Part shown: piece after piece, positions 14,385 through 20,727 of the stretch | Numbering within the stretch: the stretch's first letter is position 1 | Layout: the number at the start of each line of letters is the position of its first letter | Assembly: GCA_963636105.1 (NCBI GenBank) | Contig: CAVHIG010000027.1 | Location: forward strand, 1-24,392 | Source of the DNA: CAVHIG01 sp963636105 | Lineage (GTDB): Bacteria > Bacillota > Clostridia > Peptostreptococcales > Anaerovoracaceae | DNA length: 24,392 nt | Direction of reading: 5' to 3' | Notes under the pieces: model-generated | The model's database searches: none | What the model saw: only the letters and a program-made list of their open reading frames with translations | Told to the model about the DNA's origin: nothing | Position numbers and translations under genes: made by a program

Positions 14385-15254
14385 ATGAAGAGAGTTGGCT
14401 TGATTTTGAGCTTGACAATGTGCATTTTACTTATGGCGTCGGTATTTAGCTTCGCTGACAGCGACGGACTTAAGATAGAAAAGACGTACCCGGAGGACGG
14501 CGACACGGGATTTCAGCCGATAAACATGGGCGTTACTCTCTATTTCAATGAGGAAGTTTCATCCGAGGACAATCAGGATGCAAACAACAATTGCTTCAAG
14601 ATCATAAATAAAGAGACAAAGGAAGAGCAGGAGATCATGGTGCTCTATCATCCTGACGAGGTCGGCAAGGTAATGGTGCTCCTTGAAAACGAGCTGGAGC
14701 CGAATACGGAATATGTATTTACGGTTTCGGATGAGTTCGTGGCGGACGACGGCGATACTCTCGATGAGGGCATGACTATAAACTTCAAGACGAGAGACGT
14801 TTCAAAGGATTCCATGGTAAATATGCTGCTCATGGTCGTTATGTTTGGCGGAATGATGATCTTCTCCACAAAGGCCGCAAAGAAGCAGAGGGAGAAGGAA
14901 GCTCAGAAGAAGCCGGGCGCGGACAAGGTAAATCCGTACAAGGTTGCAAAGGAGACGGGCAAGTCCGTTGAGGAGATTGTAGAGCAGGATCAGAAGCATA
15001 AGGCGAAGGAAGCGGCCAAGCAGAAGAAAAAGGCCGAGAAGGAAGCCGCGGAGTATGGCTATTATGACGATGATGATGCGGAAACGGCGTCGCCTCTCGA
15101 TATCAATACGTATCGCGTAAAGTCGAAGCGCACTGTTGCGGAGGCCGGAAGCAAGTATAAAACAGGCAGAAAGGCTGAGGCTGAGGCAAGGCGCGCAGCC
15201 GGCACTACAAGGCCGAAAAAACAGAGCGCAAAGAAGAAAAATAAGAAGAAATAG
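14385..15254 (+). CDS. Secreted Ig-like (Big_5) domain protein with one TM segment and Lys-rich tail
   Basis: The ATG at 14385 follows GGAGG (14370-14374 region, within the tadA end) at good spacing and gives a clean signal peptide (MKRVGLILSLTMCILLMASVFSFA). Residues ~28-138 resemble the SbsA-type Ig-like Big_5 domain: YPEDGDTGFQPINMGVTLYFNEEV at the start, ELEPNTEYVFTV in the middle, and a final MTINFKTRD strand. A transmembrane helix at ~144-162 (MVNMLLMVVMFGGMMIF) follows, then ~125 residues that are very rich in Lys/Ala/Glu, with helical charged stretches and an acidic YGYYDDDDAE patch. The predicted topology is domain outside, tail inside. No enzymatic motif is seen and the function is unknown. 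Coupling to tadA is probably for expression only. The gene's 3' end is partly duplicated downstream (15318-15413). Confidence 0.85.
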   Translation: MKRVGLILSLTMCILLMASVFSFADSDGLKIEKTYPEDGDTGFQPINMGVTLYFNEEVSSEDNQDANNNCFKIINKETKEEQEIMVLYHPDEVGKVMVLLENELEPNTEYVFTVSDEFVADDGDTLDEGMTINFKTRDVSKDSMVNMLLMVVMFGGMMIFSTKAAKKQREKEAQKKPGADKVNPYKVAKETGKSVEEIVEQDQKHKAKEAAKQKKKAEKEAAEYGYYDDDDAETASPLDINTYRVKSKRTVAEAGSKYKTGRKAEAEARRAAGTTRPKKQSAKKKNKKK

Positions 15255-15413
15255 GCGAAGCGCGCGGAAGGAAAACAACTAGAATAAGTAGACGGCTGGC
15301 GCGGGTGAAAGGTGAAAGCTGAGGCAAGGCGCGCAGCCGGCACTACAAGGCCGAAAAACCAGAGCGCGCGGAAGGAAAATAAGGAGAAATAGCCAAAGCG
15401 CGCGGAAGGAAAA
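15180..15413 (+). repeat. Duplicated 3' end of the preceding gene plus GCGCGCGGAAGGAAAA triplet
   Basis: The 50 nt at 15180-15229 (inside the gene) recur at 15318-15367 with one A/C difference, a 138-bp offset. The similarity continues in degraded form through the stop codon, so the second copy is a non-coding relic. GCGCGCGGAAGGAAAA occurs three times (15260, 15364, 15398). Confidence 0.9.
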
Positions 15414-15544
15414 TTTGCGCAGATAATAAATAAAGCAAAGAAAAACTCGAACTGCCTGGGACTGCTTGGAAAGGAAGCTTTCGAACGGCTTGCGAAAAAC
15501 GAGCCTGGACGGTTCGGAAAGAATAATTCAGATAATTTTGTGAG

Positions 15545-15598
15545 GAAAAATCCCTCGGTAGACAGCTAAAGTAATAGATGTCTGCAGAGGGATTTTCT
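15545..15598. terminator. Strong (bidirectional) terminator hairpin
   Basis: AAAATCCCTC (15547-15556) pairs with GAGGGATTTT (15587-15596), and an inner AGACA/TGTCT stem extends it. A-tract on one side and T-tract on the other make it usable on both strands. It closes the tadA unit. Confidence 0.8.
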
Positions 15599-15634
15599 GT
15601 ATCTTGGATGCTTTGTGATAAGCTTCTGCTATTC

Positions 15635-15683
15635 TGTTTCCAGAAATTGCAACTTGCCTGCTGTTTCAGGAAATCGCAACTTG
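15635..15683 (+). repeat. Two 22-bp imperfect direct repeats
   Basis: 15635-15656 and 15662-15683 share TGTTTC then (with three substitutions) GAAATNGCAACTTG, at a 27-bp period. They lie between the terminator and the strong promoter at 15787 and could be regulator sites for it; this is speculative. The rest of 15690-15786 is AT-rich with nothing recognised. Confidence 0.6.
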
Positions 15684-15786
15684 TTATTGGTGGGGTTTTG
15701 CTTAATTCCCTGCAGGGATAAAGCAGCAAGGAAATGTAATCACAGACCTAAAATAGAATAATATGTAAAAAATATAATATAAATGG

Positions 15787-15815
15787 TTGCAAAAATGGCC
15801 TTATAGTTGTATAAT
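15787..15815 (+). promoter_or_regulatory. Strong sigma-A promoter
   Basis: TTGCAA (15787-15792), 17-bp spacer, perfect TATAAT (15810-15815) in an AT-rich setting. It is one of the best promoter matches in the window, yet no convincing protein gene starts within the next 600 bp, which suggests it drives a leader or small RNA ahead of deoC-radA. Confidence 0.75.
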
Positions 15816-15821
15816 TCATAT

Positions 15822-15946
15822 AAAAAGGTCCGGAGGTAGATAAAAAAGTGAAAAAGCAGATTAAAAACTACCTGGAGGTGCTGTGAAGGAGGGAAAACGG
15901 GCCTGTTGGTAGATTGTTTTACAAAAAATCCGCTTAGAATCTACCT
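15822..15946 (+). promoter_or_regulatory. Foldable leader with competing GGTAG/CTACC segments and two micro-ORFs
   Basis: Four complementary segments alternate: AGGTAGAT (15834-15841), CTACCT (15869-15874), GGTAGATT (15908-15915) and AATCTACC (15938-15945). Segment 1 can pair with 2 or 4, and 3 with 4, so two exclusive folds exist. GGAGG of segment 1 precedes a GTG-initiated 12-codon ORF (15848-15886, MKKQIKNYLEVL). AAGGAGGG (15886-15893) precedes a TTG-initiated 14-codon ORF (15906-15950). This resembles an attenuator or small regulatory RNA; no known class is recognised. Confidence 0.4.
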
Positions 15947-16354
15947 ATGAGCTTTAGAAAGAGTTATACCTTCTCTTCTTGCTCAATTTTTGTTCAATCG
16001 CACCATTCCTGGGGTCTGAGCAGTAACTATCTGAGGATTGGCGCGAGCCGGATTTGCGAAAGGGGATTGTTTGACGGGAGAATTGAGGATATAATTTATG
16101 TGGAAGCTTTGCGCTTGGTCGGGGCGTGGACCTTAGCGGTGAAAGCTGAGTTTTGCGTGGATGTCAGGGACTTTGGAAGCGGAAACGGCGAAGCTTCGTG
16201 CGCTGTTGAAGGCTTTCTGGGAGAATGGTGGCAGGCAAAAATGACGGGCAAAACCCGGCAGGCAGAGCTGACAGGTAAAATCTGGCAGGCAGAAGTGGCA
16301 GATAAAACCTGGCAGGCAGAGCCAACAGACAAACCTGGCAGGCAAAAGCGGTAG
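15947..16354 (+). CDS. Doubtful 135-aa open frame
   Basis: The frame opens at ATG 15947 and runs to 16354 with no ribosome binding site in front of it. It is not similar to any family I recognise. The N-terminal part is Ser/Cys-rich with aromatic residues and the last ~45 residues are WQAE-type nonapeptides produced by the 27-bp tandem array; a 26-bp unit there breaks the periodic frame before the stop. Composition and the lack of start signals make it more likely to be non-coding, and it overlaps a -10 sequence at 16090. I list it only because it is the longest forward frame in the 15255-16426 gap. Confidence 0.12.
   Translation: MSFRKSYTFSSCSIFVQSHHSWGLSSNYLRIGASRICERGLFDGRIEDIIYVEALRLVGAWTLAVKAEFCVDVRDFGSGNGEASCAVEGFLGEWWQAKMTGKTRQAELTGKIWQAEVADKTWQAEPTDKPGRQKR
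16067..16095 (+). promoter_or_regulatory. Candidate promoter for deoC-radA
   Basis: A perfect TATAAT (16090-16095) lies 17 bp after a weak TTGTTT (16067-16072). It would give a ~330-nt leader containing the 27-bp array. Confidence 0.4.
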
Positions 16355-16400
16355 ATAAAACTTGGCAGGCAGAGCCGACAGACAAAACCAGCAGGCAAAG
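16230..16400 (+). repeat. 27-bp tandem array (about six units) upstream of deoC
   Basis: Units start at 16230, 16257, 16284, 16311 (26 bp), 16337 and 16364, with a partial one at 16391. All begin GGCAGGCA and end in an A-rich block (AAAACC/T). Divergence between units is moderate, so the array is not brand new. It ends ~30 bp before the deoC start. Confidence 0.93.
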
Positions 16401-16426
16401 GGAAATAAAGGAAGAAAGGGAGATAT

Positions 16427-17083
16427 ATGGATAATAAGGAAATTTTGCGTAAGGTCGATCATACATGTTTGAATGCCTTTGCGACATATGAGGATATAAG
16501 GCGCGTTTGCGAGGAGGCCATAAGCTTTGAAACTGCTGCTGTCTGCATTCCGCCGTGCTTTGTCCGGCGCGTGCATGAGGAATTTGGCGAGCGGCTTAGG
16601 ATTTGTACGGTGATAGGCTTTCCGCTCGGTTATGCCACGACGGCGAGCAAGGTGTACGAGGCTCGGGAAGCCCTTGAAAATGGCGCGTCTGAGATAGATA
16701 TGGTGATAAATATCGGCTGGGCGAAGGAGCATGATTTTGCTGCGGTAACGGCGGAGATTAAGGCTCTCCGGGATGTTACAGGCGAGGGAAAGGTCTTGAA
16801 GGTGATAATAGAGACTTGCTATTTGACAAAAGAGGAAAAAATTGCTTTGTGCAGGTGCGTGAGCGAGGCCGGGGCTGATTATATAAAGACGTCTACGGGT
16901 TTTGGGAGCGGAGGCGCAACATTTGAAGATGTTGTCCTGCTGCGTGAGAATGTTGCGCCGGGCGTCAAGCTTAAGGCCGCCGGCGGAATGAAGACAATGG
17001 AGGATATTGTGAAATTTTGCGAGCTTGGAGCGGACAGACTGGGTACTAGCCGGGCAGTGGGGCTGGTGAAGGAGAAAAAATAG
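16427..17083 (+). CDS. deoC: Deoxyribose-phosphate aldolase
   Basis: DeoC cleaves 2-deoxyribose 5-phosphate to glyceraldehyde 3-phosphate and acetaldehyde in deoxynucleoside breakdown. The 218-aa protein has the class I aldolase TIM-barrel pattern: DHTCLN near the N-terminus, CTVIGFPLGYATTASKVYEA (~60-80), EIDMVINIG with Asp91, KVIIETCYL (~125-133), the Schiff-base lysine Lys154 in YIKTSTGFGSGGAT, and the second active-site lysine near 183 in VKLKAAGGM. A GGGAG ribosome binding site precedes the ATG. No other deo gene is next to it; instead radA starts 2 nt after its stop, an unusual partner that suggests shared transcription only. The 27-bp array ends just upstream. Confidence 0.96.
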   Translation: MDNKEILRKVDHTCLNAFATYEDIRRVCEEAISFETAAVCIPPCFVRRVHEEFGERLRICTVIGFPLGYATTASKVYEAREALENGASEIDMVINIGWAKEHDFAAVTAEIKALRDVTGEGKVLKVIIETCYLTKEEKIALCRCVSEAGADYIKTSTGFGSGGATFEDVVLLRENVAPGVKLKAAGGMKTMEDIVKFCELGADRLGTSRAVGLVKEKK

Positions 17084-17085
17084 AT

Positions 17086-18690
17086 ATGGCAAAAAAAGCA
17101 AAAACAGTATATGTATGCCAGGAATGCGGATACGAGAGTCCAAAGTGGATGGGTCAATGTGTCTGCGGTGCGTGGAATACCTTGGTAGAGGAGAAGGTAG
17201 TAGATGCTCCTGTGAATGACCGCAGGAGTCGCTCTCCTTTTGGAGGCGGAAATGGCCGGGGTGCAGGCGATGCGATTGAAAGGTTGCTTGCTTCGGGTGC
17301 CTTTGAAAAGTCAGCTGGCGTGGGGAGCGTGGCAAAAGGCACGGCCGGAGTGCAGGTTTTGGAAGCCGGCGGTGCCGGGGGTAGTGCAGGCCGGGCTGGC
17401 GTGGGAAGCGTGGCAGGCCAGGCCGGCGGGGCTTTTGGGAGTCAGGGCCGCCGAGCACGGGCAGGAAAGCTCACGGATGTGAGGTCGGGTGACACTTCGA
17501 GGATGGATACGGGCATCGGTGAGCTCAACCGGGTGCTCGGCGGCGGGCTGGTGCTGGGCTCGCTGACCCTTATTTCAGGCGAGCCCGGCATAGGCAAGTC
17601 TACCTTAATCATCCAGGCGGCGGCGAAAATTGCGGCACAGTATGGCAATGTACTGTACGTGTCGGGCGAGGAGTCGTGCGAACAGATAAAGATGCGAGCA
17701 GACAGAGTCTGTGCGGAGGACGGAGCCGCCGCGGTTGCGCAAGGCAGCCTTGACAGGCTATTTTTGATGTCCGAGACAAACATGGAAAATATTGTCGCAG
17801 AGCTTGAAAATGTGCGGCCGATATTCCTGGTAATTGATTCCATTCAGACTATGTATACGGCGGAGCTTGATTCTGCTCCGGGCAGCGTCTCCCAGGTGAG
17901 AGCCTGTGGCAACGACCTCATGCGTATAGGCAAAGTCCTTGGAATTCCAATCTTTATCGTAGCGCATGTGACAAAATCCGGCGACCTTGCCGGACCGAAA
18001 ATCGTGGAGCATTTGGTAGACTGTGTCCTGAATTTCACCGGCGAACGCAGCCACGACCTGAGAATACTGCGTTCGTACAAAAATCGTTTCGGCACAACCA
18101 GCGAAATCGGAGCCTTTGAGATGGCAGAAGGGGGCCTCCTTGAGATAGAAAATCTGTCCGGCACTCTCCTTGAGGATATGGCAGACGGAGCCGAGGGCTC
18201 AATCACGACTGCGACCTATGAGGGTACGAGGGCGTTGCTGCTTGAAATTCAGGCTCTCACGTCTCCCACAAATGTCGGATTCGCAAGGCGCAGCGCACTT
18301 GGCATAGATATACAGCGTCTAAATATGATAATCGCCGTAATGGAGAAGAAAGCCGGCGTCTCGCTCATAAACCAGGACGTTTACGTAAACGTCGTAGGTG
18401 GTCTCAGGCCGGAGGGCACTTCCGCGGATCTTGCGGTGCTTCTCGCGATTTACTCTTCGCTAAAGGGCATCACGCTTACGGGCAGAGTGCTTGCGATAGG
18501 TGAGGTTGGGCTGACCGGAGATCTGCGCTCGGTGCAAAACGCCGACAAGATTGTGAAAGAGGCAGCGCGCATGGGCTTCGAAAAGCTTATCATGCCTGCG
18601 AGAAATGCGGCTCGTGTGCAGGGAGTTCCGCAAAATGTAAAGCTTATCGGGGTGAAAAACATTCGCGAGGCCATAGCCGCAATCATATAG
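17086..18690 (+). CDS. radA: DNA repair protein RadA with expanded linker
   Basis: RadA is a RecA-like branch-migration helicase that works with RecA in recombinational repair. The 534-aa protein has an N-terminal zinc finger (CQECGYESPKWMGQCVCGAWN, residues 11-30), a RecA-like core with Walker A GEPGIGKST (~165-173), the RadA-specific KNRFG motif, and a C-terminal Lon-like domain with GGLRPEGTSADLAVLLA. Two oddities stand out. The second cysteine pair reads CVC, one residue shorter than the usual CxxC. The segment between zinc finger and core (~40-140) is about 70 residues longer than in the B. subtilis protein as I remember it, rich in Gly/Ala/Arg, with a near-perfect 21-nt direct repeat (17314-17334, 17395-17415) encoding AGVGSVA twice. 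AAGGAG lies inside the deoC end, implying coupling. Confidence 0.96.
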   Translation: MAKKAKTVYVCQECGYESPKWMGQCVCGAWNTLVEEKVVDAPVNDRRSRSPFGGGNGRGAGDAIERLLASGAFEKSAGVGSVAKGTAGVQVLEAGGAGGSAGRAGVGSVAGQAGGAFGSQGRRARAGKLTDVRSGDTSRMDTGIGELNRVLGGGLVLGSLTLISGEPGIGKSTLIIQAAAKIAAQYGNVLYVSGEESCEQIKMRADRVCAEDGAAAVAQGSLDRLFLMSETNMENIVAELENVRPIFLVIDSIQTMYTAELDSAPGSVSQVRACGNDLMRIGKVLGIPIFIVAHVTKSGDLAGPKIVEHLVDCVLNFTGERSHDLRILRSYKNRFGTTSEIGAFEMAEGGLLEIENLSGTLLEDMADGAEGSITTATYEGTRALLLEIQALTSPTNVGFARRSALGIDIQRLNMIIAVMEKKAGVSLINQDVYVNVVGGLRPEGTSADLAVLLAIYSSLKGITLTGRVLAIGEVGLTGDLRSVQNADKIVKEAARMGFEKLIMPARNAARVQGVPQNVKLIGVKNIREAIAAII

Positions 18691-18721
18691 GGCAGAAACG
18701 ACATAATGCACCCGCTGCTTC

Positions 18722-18761
18722 AAAAGGTCGAGATCCTTCAGAAGGAATCCCGGCCTTTTTT
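18722..18761 (+). terminator. Rho-independent terminator after radA
   Basis: AAAAGGTCG (18722-18730) pairs with CGGCCTTTT (18751-18759) with one G-U, with an inner CCTT/AAGG stem, followed by T's. It ends the deoC-radA unit. Confidence 0.85.
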
Positions 18762-18775
18762 CTATAGCTGAGCCC

Positions 18776-18794
18776 GGGCAAAAGGGCGCATGGC
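18776..18794 (+). repeat. 19-nt intergenic motif, copy 2
   Basis: Identical to 11726-11744. It lies just after the radA terminator and just before the palindromic promoter region at 18798. Confidence 0.85.
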
Positions 18795-18797
18795 GAA

Positions 18798-18843
18798 TAT
18801 ATCATAAGTTCCTCTTTAAAACTCCCGGAACTTATGATATAAT
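18798..18843 (+). promoter_or_regulatory. 15-bp palindrome overlapping a TATAAT box
   Basis: TATATCATAAGTTCC (18798-18812) and GGAACTTATGATATA (18827-18841) are a perfect inverted repeat around 14 nt. A TATAAT (18838-18843) overlaps the right arm, with a weak TTTAAA 17 bp upstream (18815-18820). This could be an operator covering the promoter of the lipoprotein gene, or a hairpin. Confidence 0.5.
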
Positions 18844-18952
18844 ACATTGTTAAACTTTACATTGTTGGATTTTGCGAATGCGGATGGATTCTGGTGTCTG
18901 TGGAGGAATGCTGGTGTCTGCGGATAGCGCGCAGAAATATATGAGGTGTGAG

Positions 18953-19708
18953 ATGAAAAGACGTTTTTTGGCAGTGCTTTTGATAATGACTATATGCCTG
19001 TGCTTTGGAGCTTGCGGCGAAAAAGAACCTGTAGATGTTGAGAGCGAGTTTTTGGATTTGATATCTGAGCCTGCAAGTGAAGAAAGGATAGCTGAGATAG
19101 GTGTATTCCTTGACGAAAATTTGAAGAACGTTACAAGCGAAAGAGCCGATGAGCTTTTGAATCAATACGACGAATATATTTATAATTTTGATAAAGATTA
19201 TACAAATTACAGCGATTTTATAGAGCGTTACGGTGATTATATGACATTTGGACTGAAGCAGCTTTTTGAGATTGCGATGCAAGAGCAGGAGGAGCCTATA
19301 GCGGAAAACGCGGAGCTTACTGTATCATGGTCGGATCTTTGCGACCGCGCGCTCACTGTCGAGAATTATATTACGGAAAATAAGGATTATGAGCTTGTGA
19401 AGGATCAGGCCGAGTGGTATTACGAATATTATATAAATGCGATACTGATGGGTACTACTGCGACACCTGTGCTCGATTATGAGAGCGGGCAGATGTCGGA
19501 GGAGGCAAAGACGGCATACATTGAATTCTGTCAGAGCGCGCCTGAAACTGTGACAGCCTGGGCAATAAATGAATACTTTACGTATTTGGATAGCATAGAC
19601 TTTACGCTAGACTATAAGGATGCGACTGAGAGCAAGGTATATTTCGACACCTGCACATATATCGTATCCGAGGCAGGGAAATCTGTATTTAAAGGGAAAG
19701 AAAATTAA
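18953..19708 (+). CDS. Putative lipoprotein of unknown function
   Basis: The ATG at 18953 has GAGG 6 nt upstream and yields a lipoprotein signal (MKRRFLAVLLIMTICLCFGAC, Cys21); upstream in-frame ATGs lack this. The mature ~230-aa protein is strongly acidic, rich in Glu/Asp/Tyr and probably mostly helical (IGVFLDENLKNVTSERADELLNQY style segments). It has no motif I recognise. It should be tethered to the outer face of the membrane. It is flanked by the palindromic promoter upstream and by an 18-bp palindrome and a structured repeat downstream. It lies just before the ECF transporter genes but is separated from them by 164 bp with hairpins, so a link is only possible, not shown. Confidence 0.85.
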   Translation: MKRRFLAVLLIMTICLCFGACGEKEPVDVESEFLDLISEPASEERIAEIGVFLDENLKNVTSERADELLNQYDEYIYNFDKDYTNYSDFIERYGDYMTFGLKQLFEIAMQEQEEPIAENAELTVSWSDLCDRALTVENYITENKDYELVKDQAEWYYEYYINAILMGTTATPVLDYESGQMSEEAKTAYIEFCQSAPETVTAWAINEYFTYLDSIDFTLDYKDATESKVYFDTCTYIVSEAGKSVFKGKEN

Positions 19709-19709
19709 A

Positions 19710-19733
19710 TTTGATAAAATATATTTTATCGAA
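19710..19733. promoter_or_regulatory. AT-rich perfect 18-bp palindrome
   Basis: GATAAAATATATTTTATC (19713-19730) is a perfect palindrome, and the outer bases extend it to 24 bp with one mismatch. It starts 2 nt after the lipoprotein stop. It could be a regulator site or a weak bidirectional terminator. Confidence 0.55.
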
Positions 19734-19746
19734 CTTACATGACCTT

Positions 19747-19830
19747 GAAGATTTGGGGCTACAGCTGTCTTGCGCTGCTCGTCACAAGGGTCTGCAGCCA
19801 GCTACCGCCCCAAATCTTCCTTACAACAAA
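19747..19830 (+). repeat. Structured intergenic repeat upstream of ecfA1
   Basis: GAAGATTTGGGGC (19747-19759) pairs perfectly with GCCCCAAATCTTC (19807-19819), and AGCTG/CAGCT can extend the stem inward. The 3' part (19794 on: GCAGCCAGCTACCG, then CCAAAT and CTTACAA) aligns with 23221-23252, tying it to the palindromic repeat family near trmB. Confidence 0.65.
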
Positions 19831-19872
19831 TAATTTGATAAAGGATACTTCAAAGAATAAGAAAAAGGTAAA

Positions 19873-20727
19873 ATGGAAAAGGAAAATTTTGTAAGAATTG
19901 AAAACCTCGTATTTGAATATAGAAATGCCGAGGATGAGGGAGACGGGGAAGTCTCGCGTGCTATAGACGATGTGAGCTTTGAAGTGGAAAAGGGCAGTTT
20001 CACGGCCATCATAGGCAGAAACGGCTCAGGCAAGTCCACTCTCGCAAAAAATATAAACGCGCTACTTTTGCCAAGTGGCGGAGCGGTGTATGTAAACGGC
20101 TATGACACAAAGGATCAGGAGCATCTCTGGGACATCAGGCAGTCTGCCGGTATGGTATTTCAAAATCCGGACAATCAGCTCGTGTCGTCTATAGTAGAGG
20201 ATGACGTGGCCTTTGGACCGGAAAATCTTGGAGTACCGCCGGAGGAAATACGCACACGAGTGGACGCGGCGCTCAAGGCCGTAAATATGTACGAGCACAG
20301 AAAAAAAGCGCCGCACCTGCTTTCGGGCGGTCAAAAGCAAAGAATCGCAATTGCCGGAGTAGTAGCCATGAAGCCGAGCTGCATCATTTTCGATGAGCCG
20401 ACTGCGATGCTTGACCCAAAGGGCAGAGATGAGGTCATGGACATTATATATAAGCTCCATGAAGAGGGCATCACTGTGCTGCTTATTACGCACTTTATGG
20501 AGGAGGCAGCAAAGGCGGACAGAGTCATCATAATGAGCGACGGGAAGAAAATACTCGACGGTACCCCCGCGGAGGTCTTTGCGCATGCGGAAGAGATACG
20601 CAGTTACAACCTCGATGTGCCGCTTGCGGTAGATATAGCGCAGCGCCTCAGAAACAAAGGCATAGACGTGCCTAGAAATATAATAAGTGAAAAGGAATTG
20701 GTGGAATTCTTATGTCAATCAAAGTAA
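19873..20727 (+). CDS. ecfA1: ECF transporter ATPase EcfA1
   Basis: This 284-aa ABC ATPase is one half of the ATP-hydrolysing pair of an energy-coupling-factor transporter. It has Walker A GRNGSGKST (48-56), the Q-loop VFQNPDNQLVSSIVEDDVAFGPENLG typical of EcfA1/CbiO, signature LSGGQ (150-154), Walker B IIFDEPTAMLDP (171-182) and the switch His in LLITHF. The N-terminus has a short acidic insert (NAEDEGDGEVSRA, ~18-30) between the first two strands. It overlaps ecfA2 by 16 nt, and the two products should form a heterodimer. Substrate choice is set by separate S components; QueT and BioY are candidates in this window. A purine-rich AAAAAGG precedes the ATG. Confidence 0.96.
   Translation: MEKENFVRIENLVFEYRNAEDEGDGEVSRAIDDVSFEVEKGSFTAIIGRNGSGKSTLAKNINALLLPSGGAVYVNGYDTKDQEHLWDIRQSAGMVFQNPDNQLVSSIVEDDVAFGPENLGVPPEEIRTRVDAALKAVNMYEHRKKAPHLLSGGQKQRIAIAGVVAMKPSCIIFDEPTAMLDPKGRDEVMDIIYKLHEEGITVLLITHFMEEAAKADRVIIMSDGKKILDGTPAEVFAHAEEIRSYNLDVPLAVDIAQRLRNKGIDVPRNIISEKELVEFLCQSK

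Noticed and set aside
16230..16400. CRISPR-like spaced repeat
   Set aside because: The 27-bp units are head-to-tail and diverge gradually, which is a tandem array without spacers.
16133..17458. Long minus-strand open frame (441 aa) across the 27-bp array, deoC and radA
   Set aside because: It is antisense to two strongly conserved genes and its sequence is a Pro/Leu/Arg/His-rich shadow; no ribosome binding site.
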